Below, one piece after another: positions 1 through 8,510 of a DNA stretch of 64,000 nt. The DNA is taken from contig NC_011761.1 in NCBI RefSeq assembly GCF_000021485.1, positions 2,510,001 through 2,574,000 of the forward strand, read 5' to 3'. Position 1 is the stretch's first letter; each line of letters begins with the position of its first letter. The position numbers and the translations under genes are program-made. The stretch is from Acidithiobacillus ferrooxidans ATCC 23270. Lineage in GTDB: Bacteria > Pseudomonadota > Gammaproteobacteria > Acidithiobacillales > Acidithiobacillaceae. The notes under the pieces were generated by a model, which searched no databases, was not told where the DNA came from, and worked only from the letters and a program-made list of their open reading frames with translations.

Positions 1-499
1 GGGTATTCACGGCACATTCGGCGAAGAGGGCGCATACCGCATCGGGCGCCATCCGCACGCAGCCTGCAGATACCGGTTGACCGAGATGGTCCACATCGGC
101 TGTGCCATGGATGTAGATATAACGGCGAAAGGTATCCTGAAGGCCACCACGATTAAAACCCATTTCGCTGCCCGAGAGCCAGAGGATGCGCCCGAGAATC
201 CAGTCCCGATGCGGCTGGCCGGCCGCCCACTCCGCACTGTAACAGGTACCGGTCCAGCGCCGGCCGCGCAGAATGGCCGTCGCGGGCAGGCCGGCGCCGA
301 TGCGCGCGCGCACTACGTGCCAGCCGCGCGGTGTGCATCCGCTGTCGATCTCTTCGCCCAGCCCCTTACGGGCCGTGGATACGACATACTCGGCGCGCGA
401 TTCGGCGCCGTGCATTTCATGCAGGCGTTGGGCGGAAACATCCACCCAGAGCCAGCGCGCGGGCCGCTCAGCGTTCGAAGAGGGCAATGGATTCGACAT
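1..499 (-). CDS. L,D-transpeptidase (YkuD) family protein, 3' part cut by window edge
   Basis: The reading frame begins at the ATG at 499 ([16 protein letters not shown]) and runs off the left end after about 166 codons. It carries the YkuD signature: H131 in [14 protein letters not shown] and C147 in [15 protein letters not shown], with Arg149 two residues after the Cys. In this family the Cys attacks a peptidoglycan stem peptide (or a related acyl donor) in the periplasm. The usual S-H-G-C is S-A-G-C here. No signal peptide is visible at this start, so the export route is unclear. The gene overlaps the end of rlmD by 32 bases and is the last visible member of the cysM-led operon. The start is uncertain because no good ribosome site precedes it; the family call is firm. 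Confidence 0.8.
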
Positions 500-1790
500 G
501 GGCAGTATGGGGAAACATGTTGACGACGCCTGCCGCTCGCAAACGATAGCCGCGCTCGTGTACCAGATACTCGGCATCACGGGCCAGGGTCGCCGGATTG
601 CAGGAGACATACACCAGACGGCGGACGCCGGGAGTCAGACTGCGCAACACTTCGATGGCTCCACTGCGGGGCGGATCGATGAGCATTTTGTCGATGGCGC
701 CCGCCGGAGCAAAATCTTCCATCCGGGCCTGGGTGAGATCGGCTACGGCATACCGGGCTTTATCCGCCAGGCCGTTGGCGGCGGCATTCTCCGCAGCCAG
801 CGCGACCAGCCGGGCATCCCCTTCGATGCCAAGCACCTGCGCTCCCAGTCGGGCGATGGGCAGGGTAAAATTCCCGAGCCCACAGAAGAGGTCCAGAATG
901 TGCTCCCCCGGTTGTGGTTGCAGCAACGCCATGGCGCGGCGCACCATCACCTGATTCGCCGCCTGATTGACCTGAGTGAAGACCAGGGGATCAAAACGCA
1001 GGCGCAACCGATAATCCGGCAGGTCGTAATGGAGAGGCTCCGGCTGCTCCGGCCACAAGGGATACAGGGTCTCGGGCCCGCGCGGTTGCAACCATATCTG
1101 CAGGTCGTGTTGCTCACCAAAAGCACGCAGGTGCTGCAGATCACTTTCCGCCAGCGGCCGCATGTGACGAAACACCAGCGCGACGGCATCCGGCGTGGCC
1201 GCCACTTCGATCTGCGGGAAATCCTGGGGCGATTGCATCTGCCCGATCAGCGTCCGCAGGGACAGAATGCGTTGCCCGACGCGGGGGTCGAGGGTCAGAC
1301 ATTGCCCCATATCCACGACATAACTGCTGTTGCGTTCGCGAAAACCCACCATGGCACCCCGGGTTTTCGGCGTGCGCACCGAGAGCCGTGCCTTGCTGCG
1401 ATAGCCCAGGCTCGGGCCATGAATGGGTGGCAGGACGCGTTCGGGGCGGACCTTGCCGATGCGCCAGAGATGATCTTCCAGCTGTCTTTGCTTGATGGCC
1501 ACCTGCGCCGCCGGTTCCAGATGCTGCAGGCTGCAACCCCCGCAGACACCAAAGTGAGGACAAGGCGGCGACACCCGCAGGGAGGACGCCTTGTCCACCT
1601 GCAGCAACTCGGCACGATCGAAGCTCTTGTGGTTCTGGGTACGCCGTGCCCAGACCCGCTCGCCGGGCAGCGCCCCATCGACAAACAGTACCTTGCCCTC
1701 CACACGGGCAATTCCGCGTCCCTCGGTATCCAGACTTTCGATGAACACTTGCTCAGGCTGAGCGTTATGAATGGGCTTGGGACGCGACAT
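468..1790 (-). CDS. rlmD: 23S rRNA (uracil-1939-C5)-methyltransferase RlmD
   Basis: 440-residue SAM-dependent RNA methyltransferase that makes m5U1939 in 23S rRNA. The N-terminal TRAM RNA-binding domain (residues about 12-65) is followed by the iron-sulfur ligands C77, C83 and C86 in [15 protein letters not shown]. The Rossmann SAM motif is [15 protein letters not shown], and the catalytic segment near the C terminus is [12 protein letters not shown], where the Cys is the nucleophile. Length and Cys spacing match E. coli RlmD. The start MSRPKPIHN was preferred over an upstream in-frame extension lying inside the preceding gene. It overlaps the upstream exonuclease gene by 26 bases, suggesting translational coupling. 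TrmA/RlmC paralogues lack this TRAM plus CxxxxxCxxC arrangement. Confidence 0.95.
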
Positions 1791-2598
1791 GCAGATTCTC
1801 TGGCCACAGGGTGAGAAATTCCTGGACGTGGGCCTCGTCCCGGCCTTGCAGGTAAGACCGCAACCGGGTCTGGCAAACATCATAAGCCGATCTGTCGAGA
1901 TGCCCGCGGGTCAGTTCAAAACGCAGGTGGACCAGGGCCGTGTTGAGCACATCGACTTCGCAGTAGTGGCGAATGCCCGCCAGCTCCCCTGCCTGATAAT
2001 GGGTCCAGACCTCCGCACCGCTCATTCCCAGCTTGCCGGGCAGCCCCAGCAGCAACGCGATGTCCTGGAGACGGGCGACATTGCGCGCCTGATAGGCGGA
2101 GAGGACATCCATGAGGTCGAGATGGCGCTCGTGGTAACGGCTGGTGTAATTGTTCCAGCGATAGTTCTGGTCCTGTTCGCCGTGCTCCCAGTAGCGGGCG
2201 GCAGGAATGCCGTGGAGCAGGGCCCGATAATGCAGCACCGGGAGGTCAAAGGCCGCGCCATTCCAGGATACCAGTTGCGGGGCATGGCGCTGAATGAACT
2301 GGAAAAAGGCCGTGACCAGAGCGGCCTCGTCGTCGTCCACCTTGCCGAAACTGCTGAGCTTGACCTGTCCGCCCTGCCACCAGAGGGCGGAAATAGCGAC
2401 TACCCGGTGCAGATAGGGGCGCAGAAACTCCGTTGCGCCCTGGGTTTCGATGCGACGCTGGTGCTGCAGCAATTCCGCCACGCCCGCGTCGTCCGCCAGT
2501 TCAATGCCATGCGTCCGCCGCCCGCCGGCAACGTCGGGCACCGTCTCGATGTCGAAAACCAGCACATTCTGCAAGGCAGTGGCTATTTCTTCTGCCAT
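1765..2598 (-). CDS. predicted 3'-5' exonuclease (PolB-like DnaQ-fold family)
   Basis: 277-residue protein of the DEDD exonuclease superfamily, resembling the proofreading exonuclease domain of family-B DNA polymerases but free-standing. The first acidic motif is [11 protein letters not shown] near the N terminus. The middle part has [19 protein letters not shown] (ExoII-like Asn and Asp), and the third motif is [18 protein letters not shown] conserved [11 protein letters not shown] segment lies between the second and third motifs. Such proteins are thought to trim single-stranded DNA or RNA ends; no substrate is established for this family. The ATG at 2598 was chosen because homology starts right after it. 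It overlaps the preceding lipoprotein gene by 16 bases and rlmD by 26, so it sits inside one operon. Confidence 0.85.
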
Positions 2599-3275
2599 TG
2601 ACCACTGGGCGACTGATACCAATATCCCGCCGGTGCCTTGTTGATCCAGGCCTGGGCAAACGTCTGCTGAATTTGACCCTCCCACTCGGGATGACCATTG
2701 GCATCAGCGATCTGCTGGTAGAGGTTGCTGAGTGCGCTGTTATTGCTGTTCACAAGACCATTCAGGGCCGCCCGCTGCTGCAGGGGCACGGCCGCGGCAT
2801 CATGGATAGCAACCAGACCATTGGCGGTAAAACCCACGGCGCCGCTGACAAAATAAGGGCGCATCTGCGCCGCTATCGCCTCGAGCTGCGCCCTGGCCGA
2901 CTGCACTCCGGGGCTGGAAGCATCGAGGTTGGCGGCGGCCTCCGCCGTGCCACTGATGGCGGAGAAGCCCATGGCGAGCAGGTAGCTGGCCGCATGGTAG
3001 GGGGATGCCATGCTCAAGGCGTTGCTGGCTGGGGCTGCGGACCGTGTGGGGGCCGCCGGCGGCGCGGGTACCGATACGGCGGGCGCAACCGGAGCCAGCA
3101 GGGCGCCTTTGGCGGCGGCCTTATACACCTCGCCGACCACCTGATCCGCCAGCTTCTGTGCCGCTGCAGCCGGGAAGTAAATGTTGACGGTCACACAAGC
3201 GGACAGCGCCATAAGCAACCCCAGTACCAGCACACTGCGCCAGCCCTGCGTTTTCAGCCAATCCTGCCTCGTCAT
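2583..3275 (-). CDS. DUF1318 (YdbL-like) lipoprotein with YnbE-like N-terminal part
   Basis: 230 residues. An N-terminal lipoprotein signal ends in the lipobox LMALSAC, followed by VTVNIYFPAAAAQKLAD, the start typical of DUF1318 lipoproteins. A low-complexity Ala/Pro linker (about residues 50-75) precedes a YdbL-like C-terminal domain with LNGLVNSNNSALSNLYQQIA and the ending [14 protein letters not shown]. In E. coli the equivalents are separate small proteins, YnbE and YdbL, which work with YdbH in phospholipid movement to the outer membrane. Here both parts appear joined and the YdbH-like gene lies 5 bases upstream, which supports the same role. Start at the ATG at 3275; an earlier in-frame start would bury the signal peptide. 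Confidence 0.8.
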   Translation of the reverse strand: MTRQDWLKTQGWRSVLVLGLLMALSACVTVNIYFPAAAAQKLADQVVGEVYKAAAKGALLAPVAPAVSVPAPPAAPTRSAAPASNALSMASPYHAASYLLAMGFSAISGTAEAAANLDASSPGVQSARAQLEAIAAQMRPYFVSGAVGFTANGLVAIHDAAAVPLQQRAALNGLVNSNNSALSNLYQQIADANGHPEWEGQIQQTFAQAWINKAPAGYWYQSPSGQWQKK

Positions 3276-3280
3276 AATGC

Positions 3281-5341
3281 TTACTCTCCTGTCTGAACCT
3301 GGGCGCCACTGCGCATGGCGGTTTGCAGACGCGCCAGCAGTTCGTTCCAATTTACCCGGCGATTGTACCCCACTATATCCACCCTGGGCAGCCCTTGGCC
3401 CTGGAGGATCACAAAACCGGAATCTTCGATCCCCACTCCGGACAATTCGGCAACACCATGCCTGAGCCGCACCCCCATCCCCAAATGCGCATAAGCAAAG
3501 GTTTTGAACATCCGCAGAAACAGGCCCTGAAAAAATCCGCCGATGCCGTCACCTCCACCCAGTCGGGTAAGGCTCTGGACCGCAGCGTAGCTGATTTCCT
3601 GACGTACGCCAGGAACGGGAACCGTATGGAACTGCGCGTCAAAGGCCTCCGGCGACCAGTTCAGCAGGGCGAGATCTTTTACGTCGCCATCGAGTACGCC
3701 GCTGATGTAGCCGAAGTGAAAAGCGTTGGTCAGAGGCTTCAGGCGCACCCCGGAAATCTCGATGTTGGCGCGCAACAGGGGCAAAACGCCAAAGAAATTC
3801 TCAACGTGCAGGTCATGCACTCGCACTGTACCACCAAATACGTGGGCGGAAAGTGCGCCGCTGGTGCTGAGATCCCCCGCATGATACTGCAGCTCCGGTA
3901 TGGTCGCCGACACCGTTCCGGTAAACGGCGGCCAGTGCATGATCCTGGTCAGCTGGGCCATGCTGGCCCCCTGCAGGTCGCCGCTCATGCTGAAACCCGA
4001 TCGGGGCCCCGCCCAACGCGCCGCCAGTTGCCGGAAATGCAGTGCGCCCCCCAACATGGTCAGGGTAAAGGGCTGCTGCAGATGGAAACCCTGGGGATTG
4101 ACCACCAGATCCGCATGCAGCGGACCCACAGGGATACGATAGAGCGCCGCCGACTGCCAACGGAGTGTGGCAGCGGAAATTTTACCGGTACGACTCCATG
4201 CGCCCCGGCTATTCACGCCGGTCACCGCAAGAAGCCTGTTCGGGCTGGAAACGGCCGCATTGCGCAGATCCCATCGCAGCGCGTTCAGCCCTCCTTCTCC
4301 CGCCACGGAAAACCGCACCTGCCCCGAGGCCTGCAACCCGGCCGCCAGACCTCCGGGAAGGGTCAGCGGTTTGATCCAGTTCGCATACAGGGGCGCCATG
4401 GCCACATTCATATCCCGGATCTGCCAGCGCAGCAGTCCGCCCTGGGTCGGCCAGTACAGCGCAAAACCGCCCTGCCCGAGGCCGGGCCAACGGAGGCTTC
4501 CCTCGTCCAGTTGCCAAGCCTTGGACGTCTGTTGCCAGTTGGTTTGTACCTGCACCGGTTCTGCGGGGGCCGCCCAGTACCACGGACTCCAGAGAACGTC
4601 CCCTGCGGTCCAGCGCAGCCGGGCGCTGCCATGCCACCGCCCGCTGTAGACACCCGCCCCCCGGAGCTGCAATGCGACACCCTGGGCGCCCTGCAAACCG
4701 TCCGGGCTGCCGAACTGGAGCTGGCTGCCCTGCAGTTCAAAGGCCACCTGACGGGCCTGTGCCCAGCTTGCGCCCTGCGCCCGGACTCGCCACCGGGCCT
4801 GCCCCGAAGTCTGCCAGGAGGCGGGCAGCAGGGTGAAGGCGCGCACCAGACCGGCGACCGGCAGGCTACCCGCACCCGTCAGATGCCACTGTCCGGCGGC
4901 GGTACTTTGCGCCTGCACCCGGGCGCTGCCGAATTGCACACCACGCACCGCCAGCACGGCCTGGCCACTGCCGCCCACCCACCGCAACTGTACTTGCCCA
5001 TCGCCATGCAGTGCGCCCCAGGGGCTGCCGTCCACCACCAGATGGCCCCGACGACACGCCCAACCCTGCGTCGTCCGGAGCCCGCATTGCAATCGGGCAC
5101 GCCGCCAAAGCTTGCGCCTGCCCGCCCGCACGACACCCACCGCCAGACGCAACTGGTCGCCCTGGGCCGATGTGGCCAGCGTCACACGCGGGTGCTGCGC
5201 CGTCCAGCCTGCTCCGCTGACGTCTGCGGCGCTGACTTCCAGAATCTGCGCCCCGGCGCCGTTGCTGACCGCAAGTCCCAGGCATGTCCACAGCAGCCAC
5301 CGGACGATTCTCGGCAACACCCTGCTGCGCCCTTGCATCAT
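3281..5341 (-). CDS. YdbH-like (AsmA-like) large periplasmic phospholipid-transport protein
   Basis: About 686 residues, starting with a basic N terminus and one hydrophobic anchor (WLLWTCLGLAVSNGAGA). The rest is a long beta-rich repetitive body full of Trp, Gly and Gln, typical of AsmA/TamB-type bridge proteins. The C-terminal part, with FGGTVRVHDLHVEN, FGYISGVLDGDVKDL and LGGGDGIGGFFQGLFLRMF, fits the YdbH domain family. E. coli YdbH is one of three partly redundant inner-to-outer-membrane lipid transport bridges with TamB and YhdP. The adjacent YnbE/YdbL-like gene strengthens this call. The start is one of two adjacent ATG codons at 5341 and 5338, just after the cysM stop; an ATG at 5383 would overlap cysM by 38 bases. 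The Gln/Trp-rich middle is unusual but uninterrupted. Confidence 0.8.
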   Translation of the reverse strand: MMQGRSRVLPRIVRWLLWTCLGLAVSNGAGAQILEVSAADVSGAGWTAQHPRVTLATSAQGDQLRLAVGVVRAGRRKLWRRARLQCGLRTTQGWACRRGHLVVDGSPWGALHGDGQVQLRWVGGSGQAVLAVRGVQFGSARVQAQSTAAGQWHLTGAGSLPVAGLVRAFTLLPASWQTSGQARWRVRAQGASWAQARQVAFELQGSQLQFGSPDGLQGAQGVALQLRGAGVYSGRWHGSARLRWTAGDVLWSPWYWAAPAEPVQVQTNWQQTSKAWQLDEGSLRWPGLGQGGFALYWPTQGGLLRWQIRDMNVAMAPLYANWIKPLTLPGGLAAGLQASGQVRFSVAGEGGLNALRWDLRNAAVSSPNRLLAVTGVNSRGAWSRTGKISAATLRWQSAALYRIPVGPLHADLVVNPQGFHLQQPFTLTMLGGALHFRQLAARWAGPRSGFSMSGDLQGASMAQLTRIMHWPPFTGTVSATIPELQYHAGDLSTSGALSAHVFGGTVRVHDLHVENFFGVLPLLRANIEISGVRLKPLTNAFHFGYISGVLDGDVKDLALLNWSPEAFDAQFHTVPVPGVRQEISYAAVQSLTRLGGGDGIGGFFQGLFLRMFKTFAYAHLGMGVRLRHGVAELSGVGIEDSGFVILQGQGLPRVDIVGYNRRVNWNELLARLQTAMRSGAQVQTGE

Positions 5342-5345
5342 TCCG

Positions 5346-6230
5346 TCAGGCCGGAAAAACGCCCGTAGAGAGGTAGCGGTCACCCCGATCGCAGATGATG
5401 ACGACGATCACGCCAACCTCCAGATGCTGCGCCACCCGTATCGCCGCCGCCAGCGCTCCGCCCGAAGAGATGCCCGCGAGCACTCCTTCTTCCCGCGCCA
5501 GGCGCCGGGTCATCTCCTCAGCTTCTTCCTGACTCACATCGACAATCCGGTCCACAGACCCGGGATGATAGATGCGCGGCAGATAGGCTTGCGGCCAACG
5601 GCGGATACCGGGAATCTTAGCCCCCTCCGTCGGCTGTACACCGATGATCTGGATACCCGGAGAGACTTCCCGCAAATAGCGAGAGGTACCCATGATGGTC
5701 CCCGTCGTCCCCATGGACGATACGAAATGGGTCACGGTACCGCGGGTATCGCGCCAGATCTCCGGTCCGGTCCCGAGGTAATGTGCCTCGGGATTATCAG
5801 GGTTGGAAAACTGGTCGAGCATGAAGCCCTCTCCCGCAGCCACCATCTGGTGCGCAAGATCGATGGAACCTTCAATACTCCGGGCCGCAGGGGTGAGAAT
5901 CACCTCCGCACCGTAGGCACGCATCACCTGGCGCCTTTCGATGCTCATATTGTCTGGCATGATCAGCGTCATGGACAATCCGCGTACCGATGCCGCCATG
6001 GCCAGGGCGATGCCCGTATTCCCGCTGGTCGGTTCGATCAGACGTGTAGCGGGGGTGATGGTGCCCCGCTCCAGCGCCCGACGAATCATGTTCAAGGCGG
6101 GACGATCCTTGACCGAACCGGCGGGGTTGTTCCCCTCCAGCTTTCCGAAAATCCGCACCCCCGCATGGGGCGACAGACGCCGCAACTCACACAGGGGGGT
6201 ATTGCCCACCCAGTTCTCCAGACCACCCAT
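5346..6230 (-). CDS. cysM: cysteine synthase B (O-acetylserine/thiosulfate sulfhydrylase)
   Basis: 294-residue fold-type II PLP enzyme that makes cysteine (or S-sulfocysteine) from O-acetylserine. PLP lysine motif PAGSVKDRPAL, the substrate loop EPTSGNTGIALAMA, and the phosphate-binding loop GISSGGALAAAI near the C terminus are all present. The Arg-rich loop region (EERRQVMRAYGAEVIL-like segment, here SIERRQVMRAYG) favours CysM over CysK, as does the length. A strong AAGGAGG ribosome site lies 6 bases before the ATG at 6230 (MGGLENWVG), so the ATG at 6257 was rejected. It is the first gene of a six-gene minus-strand operon. Use of thiosulfate would suit a sulfur oxidiser, but this is inference. 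Confidence 0.93.
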   Translation of the reverse strand: MGGLENWVGNTPLCELRRLSPHAGVRIFGKLEGNNPAGSVKDRPALNMIRRALERGTITPATRLIEPTSGNTGIALAMAASVRGLSMTLIMPDNMSIERRQVMRAYGAEVILTPAARSIEGSIDLAHQMVAAGEGFMLDQFSNPDNPEAHYLGTGPEIWRDTRGTVTHFVSSMGTTGTIMGTSRYLREVSPGIQIIGVQPTEGAKIPGIRRWPQAYLPRIYHPGSVDRIVDVSQEEAEEMTRRLAREEGVLAGISSGGALAAAIRVAQHLEVGVIVVIICDRGDRYLSTGVFPA

Positions 6231-6335
6231 CTCTGCCTCCTTCAGGGCAATATTCAATAAGCAGCATCATAGACCCAAGCTGCAAAGTGGGGCTATCCTT
6301 TGCAAAAGATCGGGAGCACACGGGAGCACATCCGC

Positions 6336-7046
6336 ATGGAAACAGCTCGGCATCGCAATACCTGGCATATTCATCCCGATCCGGAAGCGCTCGCCCGGCG
6401 ACTCGCGGCCGCTGTCGCCCGTATGGCACGGGAGGCCATCACCGCCCGCGGCGCCTTCCATCTGGTGGTTGCCGGTGGCACGACCCCCCGCGCGGCTTAC
6501 GCCCTGCTTCCGCAACTGGGCAGCGACTGGCAGTGCTGGCACCTCTACCATGGGGATGAGCGCTGTCTGCCGCCCCAGGATCCGGATCGCAACAGCCTGA
6601 TGCTGGACACGGTCTGGCTATCCCGGGTGCCCATCCCGACACGGCAGATTCATCACATCCCAGCGGAACGGGGTGCCGATGTGGCCGCCCGCGACTATGC
6701 TGCGGTTCTTCCGCCCCATGCCTTCGACCTGGTCCTGCTGGGAGTAGGGGAGGACGGTCATACGGCCAGCCTGTTCCCCGGCCACGACTGGGGCATGGCA
6801 AAGAACGGCCCCGCCACGATCGCCGTCCACGACGCCGCCAAGGCGCCACCCCAAAGGGTGAGTCTGAGCGGCTGGCGCTTACAGTACACGCGGGAAATGT
6901 TTTTTATGGCTGCCGGCGGCGGCAAGCGCTCGGCACTCACGGCCTGGCGGCAGGGGGAGCCCATTCCCGCCGCCACGGTAGGCACGACAGCGGATATCTG
7001 GCTGGACAATACAGCCTGGCCGGAAGTAGTGCCCGGGACCATCTGA
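6336..7046 (+). CDS. pgl: 6-phosphogluconolactonase
   Basis: 236-residue enzyme of the glucosamine-6-phosphate isomerase/6-phosphogluconolactonase family. It hydrolyses 6-phosphogluconolactone in the oxidative pentose phosphate or Entner-Doudoroff route. Signature segments: LVVAGGTTPRAAYALL, LYHGDERCLPPQDPDRNS and LLGVGEDGHTASLFPG. The ATG at 6336 has GGGAG nine bases upstream; a TTG at 6300 would lengthen the N terminus by 12 residues without homology. It is transcribed alone, divergent from cysM and convergent with the SPFH gene. Its place near the glycogen genes suggests that polymer-derived glucose phosphate enters oxidative sugar metabolism, which is inferred from context only. Confidence 0.93.
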   Translation: METARHRNTWHIHPDPEALARRLAAAVARMAREAITARGAFHLVVAGGTTPRAAYALLPQLGSDWQCWHLYHGDERCLPPQDPDRNSLMLDTVWLSRVPIPTRQIHHIPAERGADVAARDYAAVLPPHAFDLVLLGVGEDGHTASLFPGHDWGMAKNGPATIAVHDAAKAPPQRVSLSGWRLQYTREMFFMAAGGGKRSALTAWRQGEPIPAATVGTTADIWLDNTAWPEVVPGTI

Positions 7047-7119
7047 CCCCATGCCCATGGCAACACCCTTTGTCCCTATGCCCCGCAACTCCCGGTTTCG
7101 CACGCACATCAGGCGGTGT

Positions 7120-8058
7120 TCAGGCTTTCGCTGCCCTATCCTGCCCGCTCGACTGTTTGACCATGGAGAGCGCCGTACCCACCAGTGCACCGATATTGCC
7201 CAGATCCGCCGGGATCACCAGACTGGTGCCCGCCTTGGCGAGGTTGCCCCATTTTTCGATATAGTCCTTGGCCAACTGCATCTGTAGGGCCTCGATACCG
7301 CCCGGGGCTTGCGCCGCATCGCCGATGACCCGGATGGCGGCTGCAGTGGCTTCTGCCACCAACTGGATGGCCGCAGCCTCACCCTGAGCACGAAGCACTT
7401 CCGCCTGCTTGCGGCCATCAGCGACATTGATGTCCTGCTGCCGTTGTCCCTCGGAGGTGTTGATCTGTTGCTGCCGTTGCCCTTCGGACTTGGCGATCAA
7501 TGCCCGTTTTTCCCGCTCGGCCGTGATCTGCAGCTCCATGGCGCGGATGATCTCCTGAGGCGGAGTAATGTCCTTGATCTCATAGCGCAGTACCTTGACG
7601 CCCCAGTTGATCGCCGCCTCATCCACCGATGCCGCGACAGCGGTATTCAGCAACTGCCGGGACGAGAGCGCCGCATCCAGATGCAGCTTGCCGATCTCTG
7701 AACGCATGGTGGTCTGCGCCAGCTGTATCACCGAGGTAAAGGGGTTGCTGGAGCCGTAGGCCGCCTTTACCGAATCCGTAATCTGCAGATAGAGCACGCC
7801 GTCCACGGTCATCGTGGTATTGTCCAGGGAAATACACACCTGCGCCGGCACCTCCATGGGCACCTCGCGCATATCAAAACGGAAAGCGATGCGGTCCAGA
7901 AAAGGGATGATAAAATTCAGCCCCGGCTCCAGCACTGCATGATATTTACCAAGGCGCTCCACCACCCAGGCGCGCTGTTGAGGCACGACCCGAATGGTGG
8001 TTCGCAGGATGAAGAAAGCCGCAACGACAACGATCAGGACGACGATGAGGGAGGACAT
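7120..8058 (-). CDS. SPFH/Band 7 membrane protein (stomatin/QmcA type)
   Basis: 312 residues. One N-terminal transmembrane helix (LIVVLIVVVAAFFIL) is followed by an SPFH domain (RVVPQQRAWVVERLGKYH; DNTTMTVDGVLYLQITD; about residues 25-190). A long Ala/Glu/Gln-rich coiled coil follows (EKRALIAKSEGQRQQQINTS). Such proteins oligomerise into detergent-resistant membrane microdomains that hold or regulate membrane proteases. The partner NfeD gene overlaps its 5' end by 25 bases, the classic NfeD-SPFH pairing, with glgB upstream in the same direction. The specific client is unknown. Confidence 0.93.
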   Translation of the reverse strand: MSSLIVVLIVVVAAFFILRTTIRVVPQQRAWVVERLGKYHAVLEPGLNFIIPFLDRIAFRFDMREVPMEVPAQVCISLDNTTMTVDGVLYLQITDSVKAAYGSSNPFTSVIQLAQTTMRSEIGKLHLDAALSSRQLLNTAVAASVDEAAINWGVKVLRYEIKDITPPQEIIRAMELQITAEREKRALIAKSEGQRQQQINTSEGQRQQDINVADGRKQAEVLRAQGEAAAIQLVAEATAAAIRVIGDAAQAPGGIEALQMQLAKDYIEKWGNLAKAGTSLVIPADLGNIGALVGTALSMVKQSSGQDRAAKA

Positions 8059-8495
8059 AGCGGCTCCTTGCCGGAATCTTGCTTGGGTAGCACTCCTAAA
8101 TGTAGCAGATTATCGGTCTTGGCGATGATAACGGCGCGGTCTCCCGGATGGGGGGGCGGGCCATCATCGACGACCGCCAGCCACTCGGCACCGCGATAAC
8201 GCACACTGTATTGCTGATTGCTGTCCGGTCCGCTGACGACATCCACCCCCTGCCCCAGATCAAAATCACCGAGGTCTCCGCTTTTGCCCGCCAGGCGATG
8301 CCGCAGCCACACTCCGGCGGGCAGCAGAACCAGACAGAATCCGAGAAAAACCCAGTGCAGCACCGCACCCGGCAGGAGCAGCCCGGTGATCGCGGTAAAC
8401 AGCGCCGCCAGCGCTACCGCCGCGAGGTAGAACGTGCCCGTAAAAAGCTCCGCCAGCCCGGCGCCAAACGCAATGACGATATAAATGATCAACAT
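8034..8495 (-). CDS. NfeD-family membrane protein
   Basis: 153 residues. The N-terminal half holds two or three transmembrane segments (LIIYIVIAFGAGLAELF; FYLAAVALAALFTAITGLLL; VFLGFCLVLLPAGVWL). The C-terminal OB-fold domain, about residues 85-145, shows QYSVRYRGAEWLAVVDDG and GDRAVIIAKTDNLLHLGV. NfeD short forms accompany SPFH proteins and are thought to modulate them. The ATG at 8495 has AGGGGG five bases upstream; a GTG two codons earlier is less well placed. It lies 15 bases after glgB and overlaps the SPFH gene, so all three are probably co-transcribed. The C-terminal tail rich in Pro/Ser overlaps the next gene. Confidence 0.88.
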   Translation of the reverse strand: MLIIYIVIAFGAGLAELFTGTFYLAAVALAALFTAITGLLLPGAVLHWVFLGFCLVLLPAGVWLRHRLAGKSGDLGDFDLGQGVDVVSGPDSNQQYSVRYRGAEWLAVVDDGPPPHPGDRAVIIAKTDNLLHLGVLPKQDSGKEPLCPPSSSS

Positions 8496-8510
8496 CGTCA
8501 CCCCCTGGGT

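Noticed and set aside
3323-5368. A 681-codon open frame on the plus strand opposite the YdbH-like gene
   Set aside because: It is antisense to a protein with a clear anchor and domain, is rich in Pro/Arg/His without motifs, and exists because GC-rich codons leave few stops. Shadow frame.
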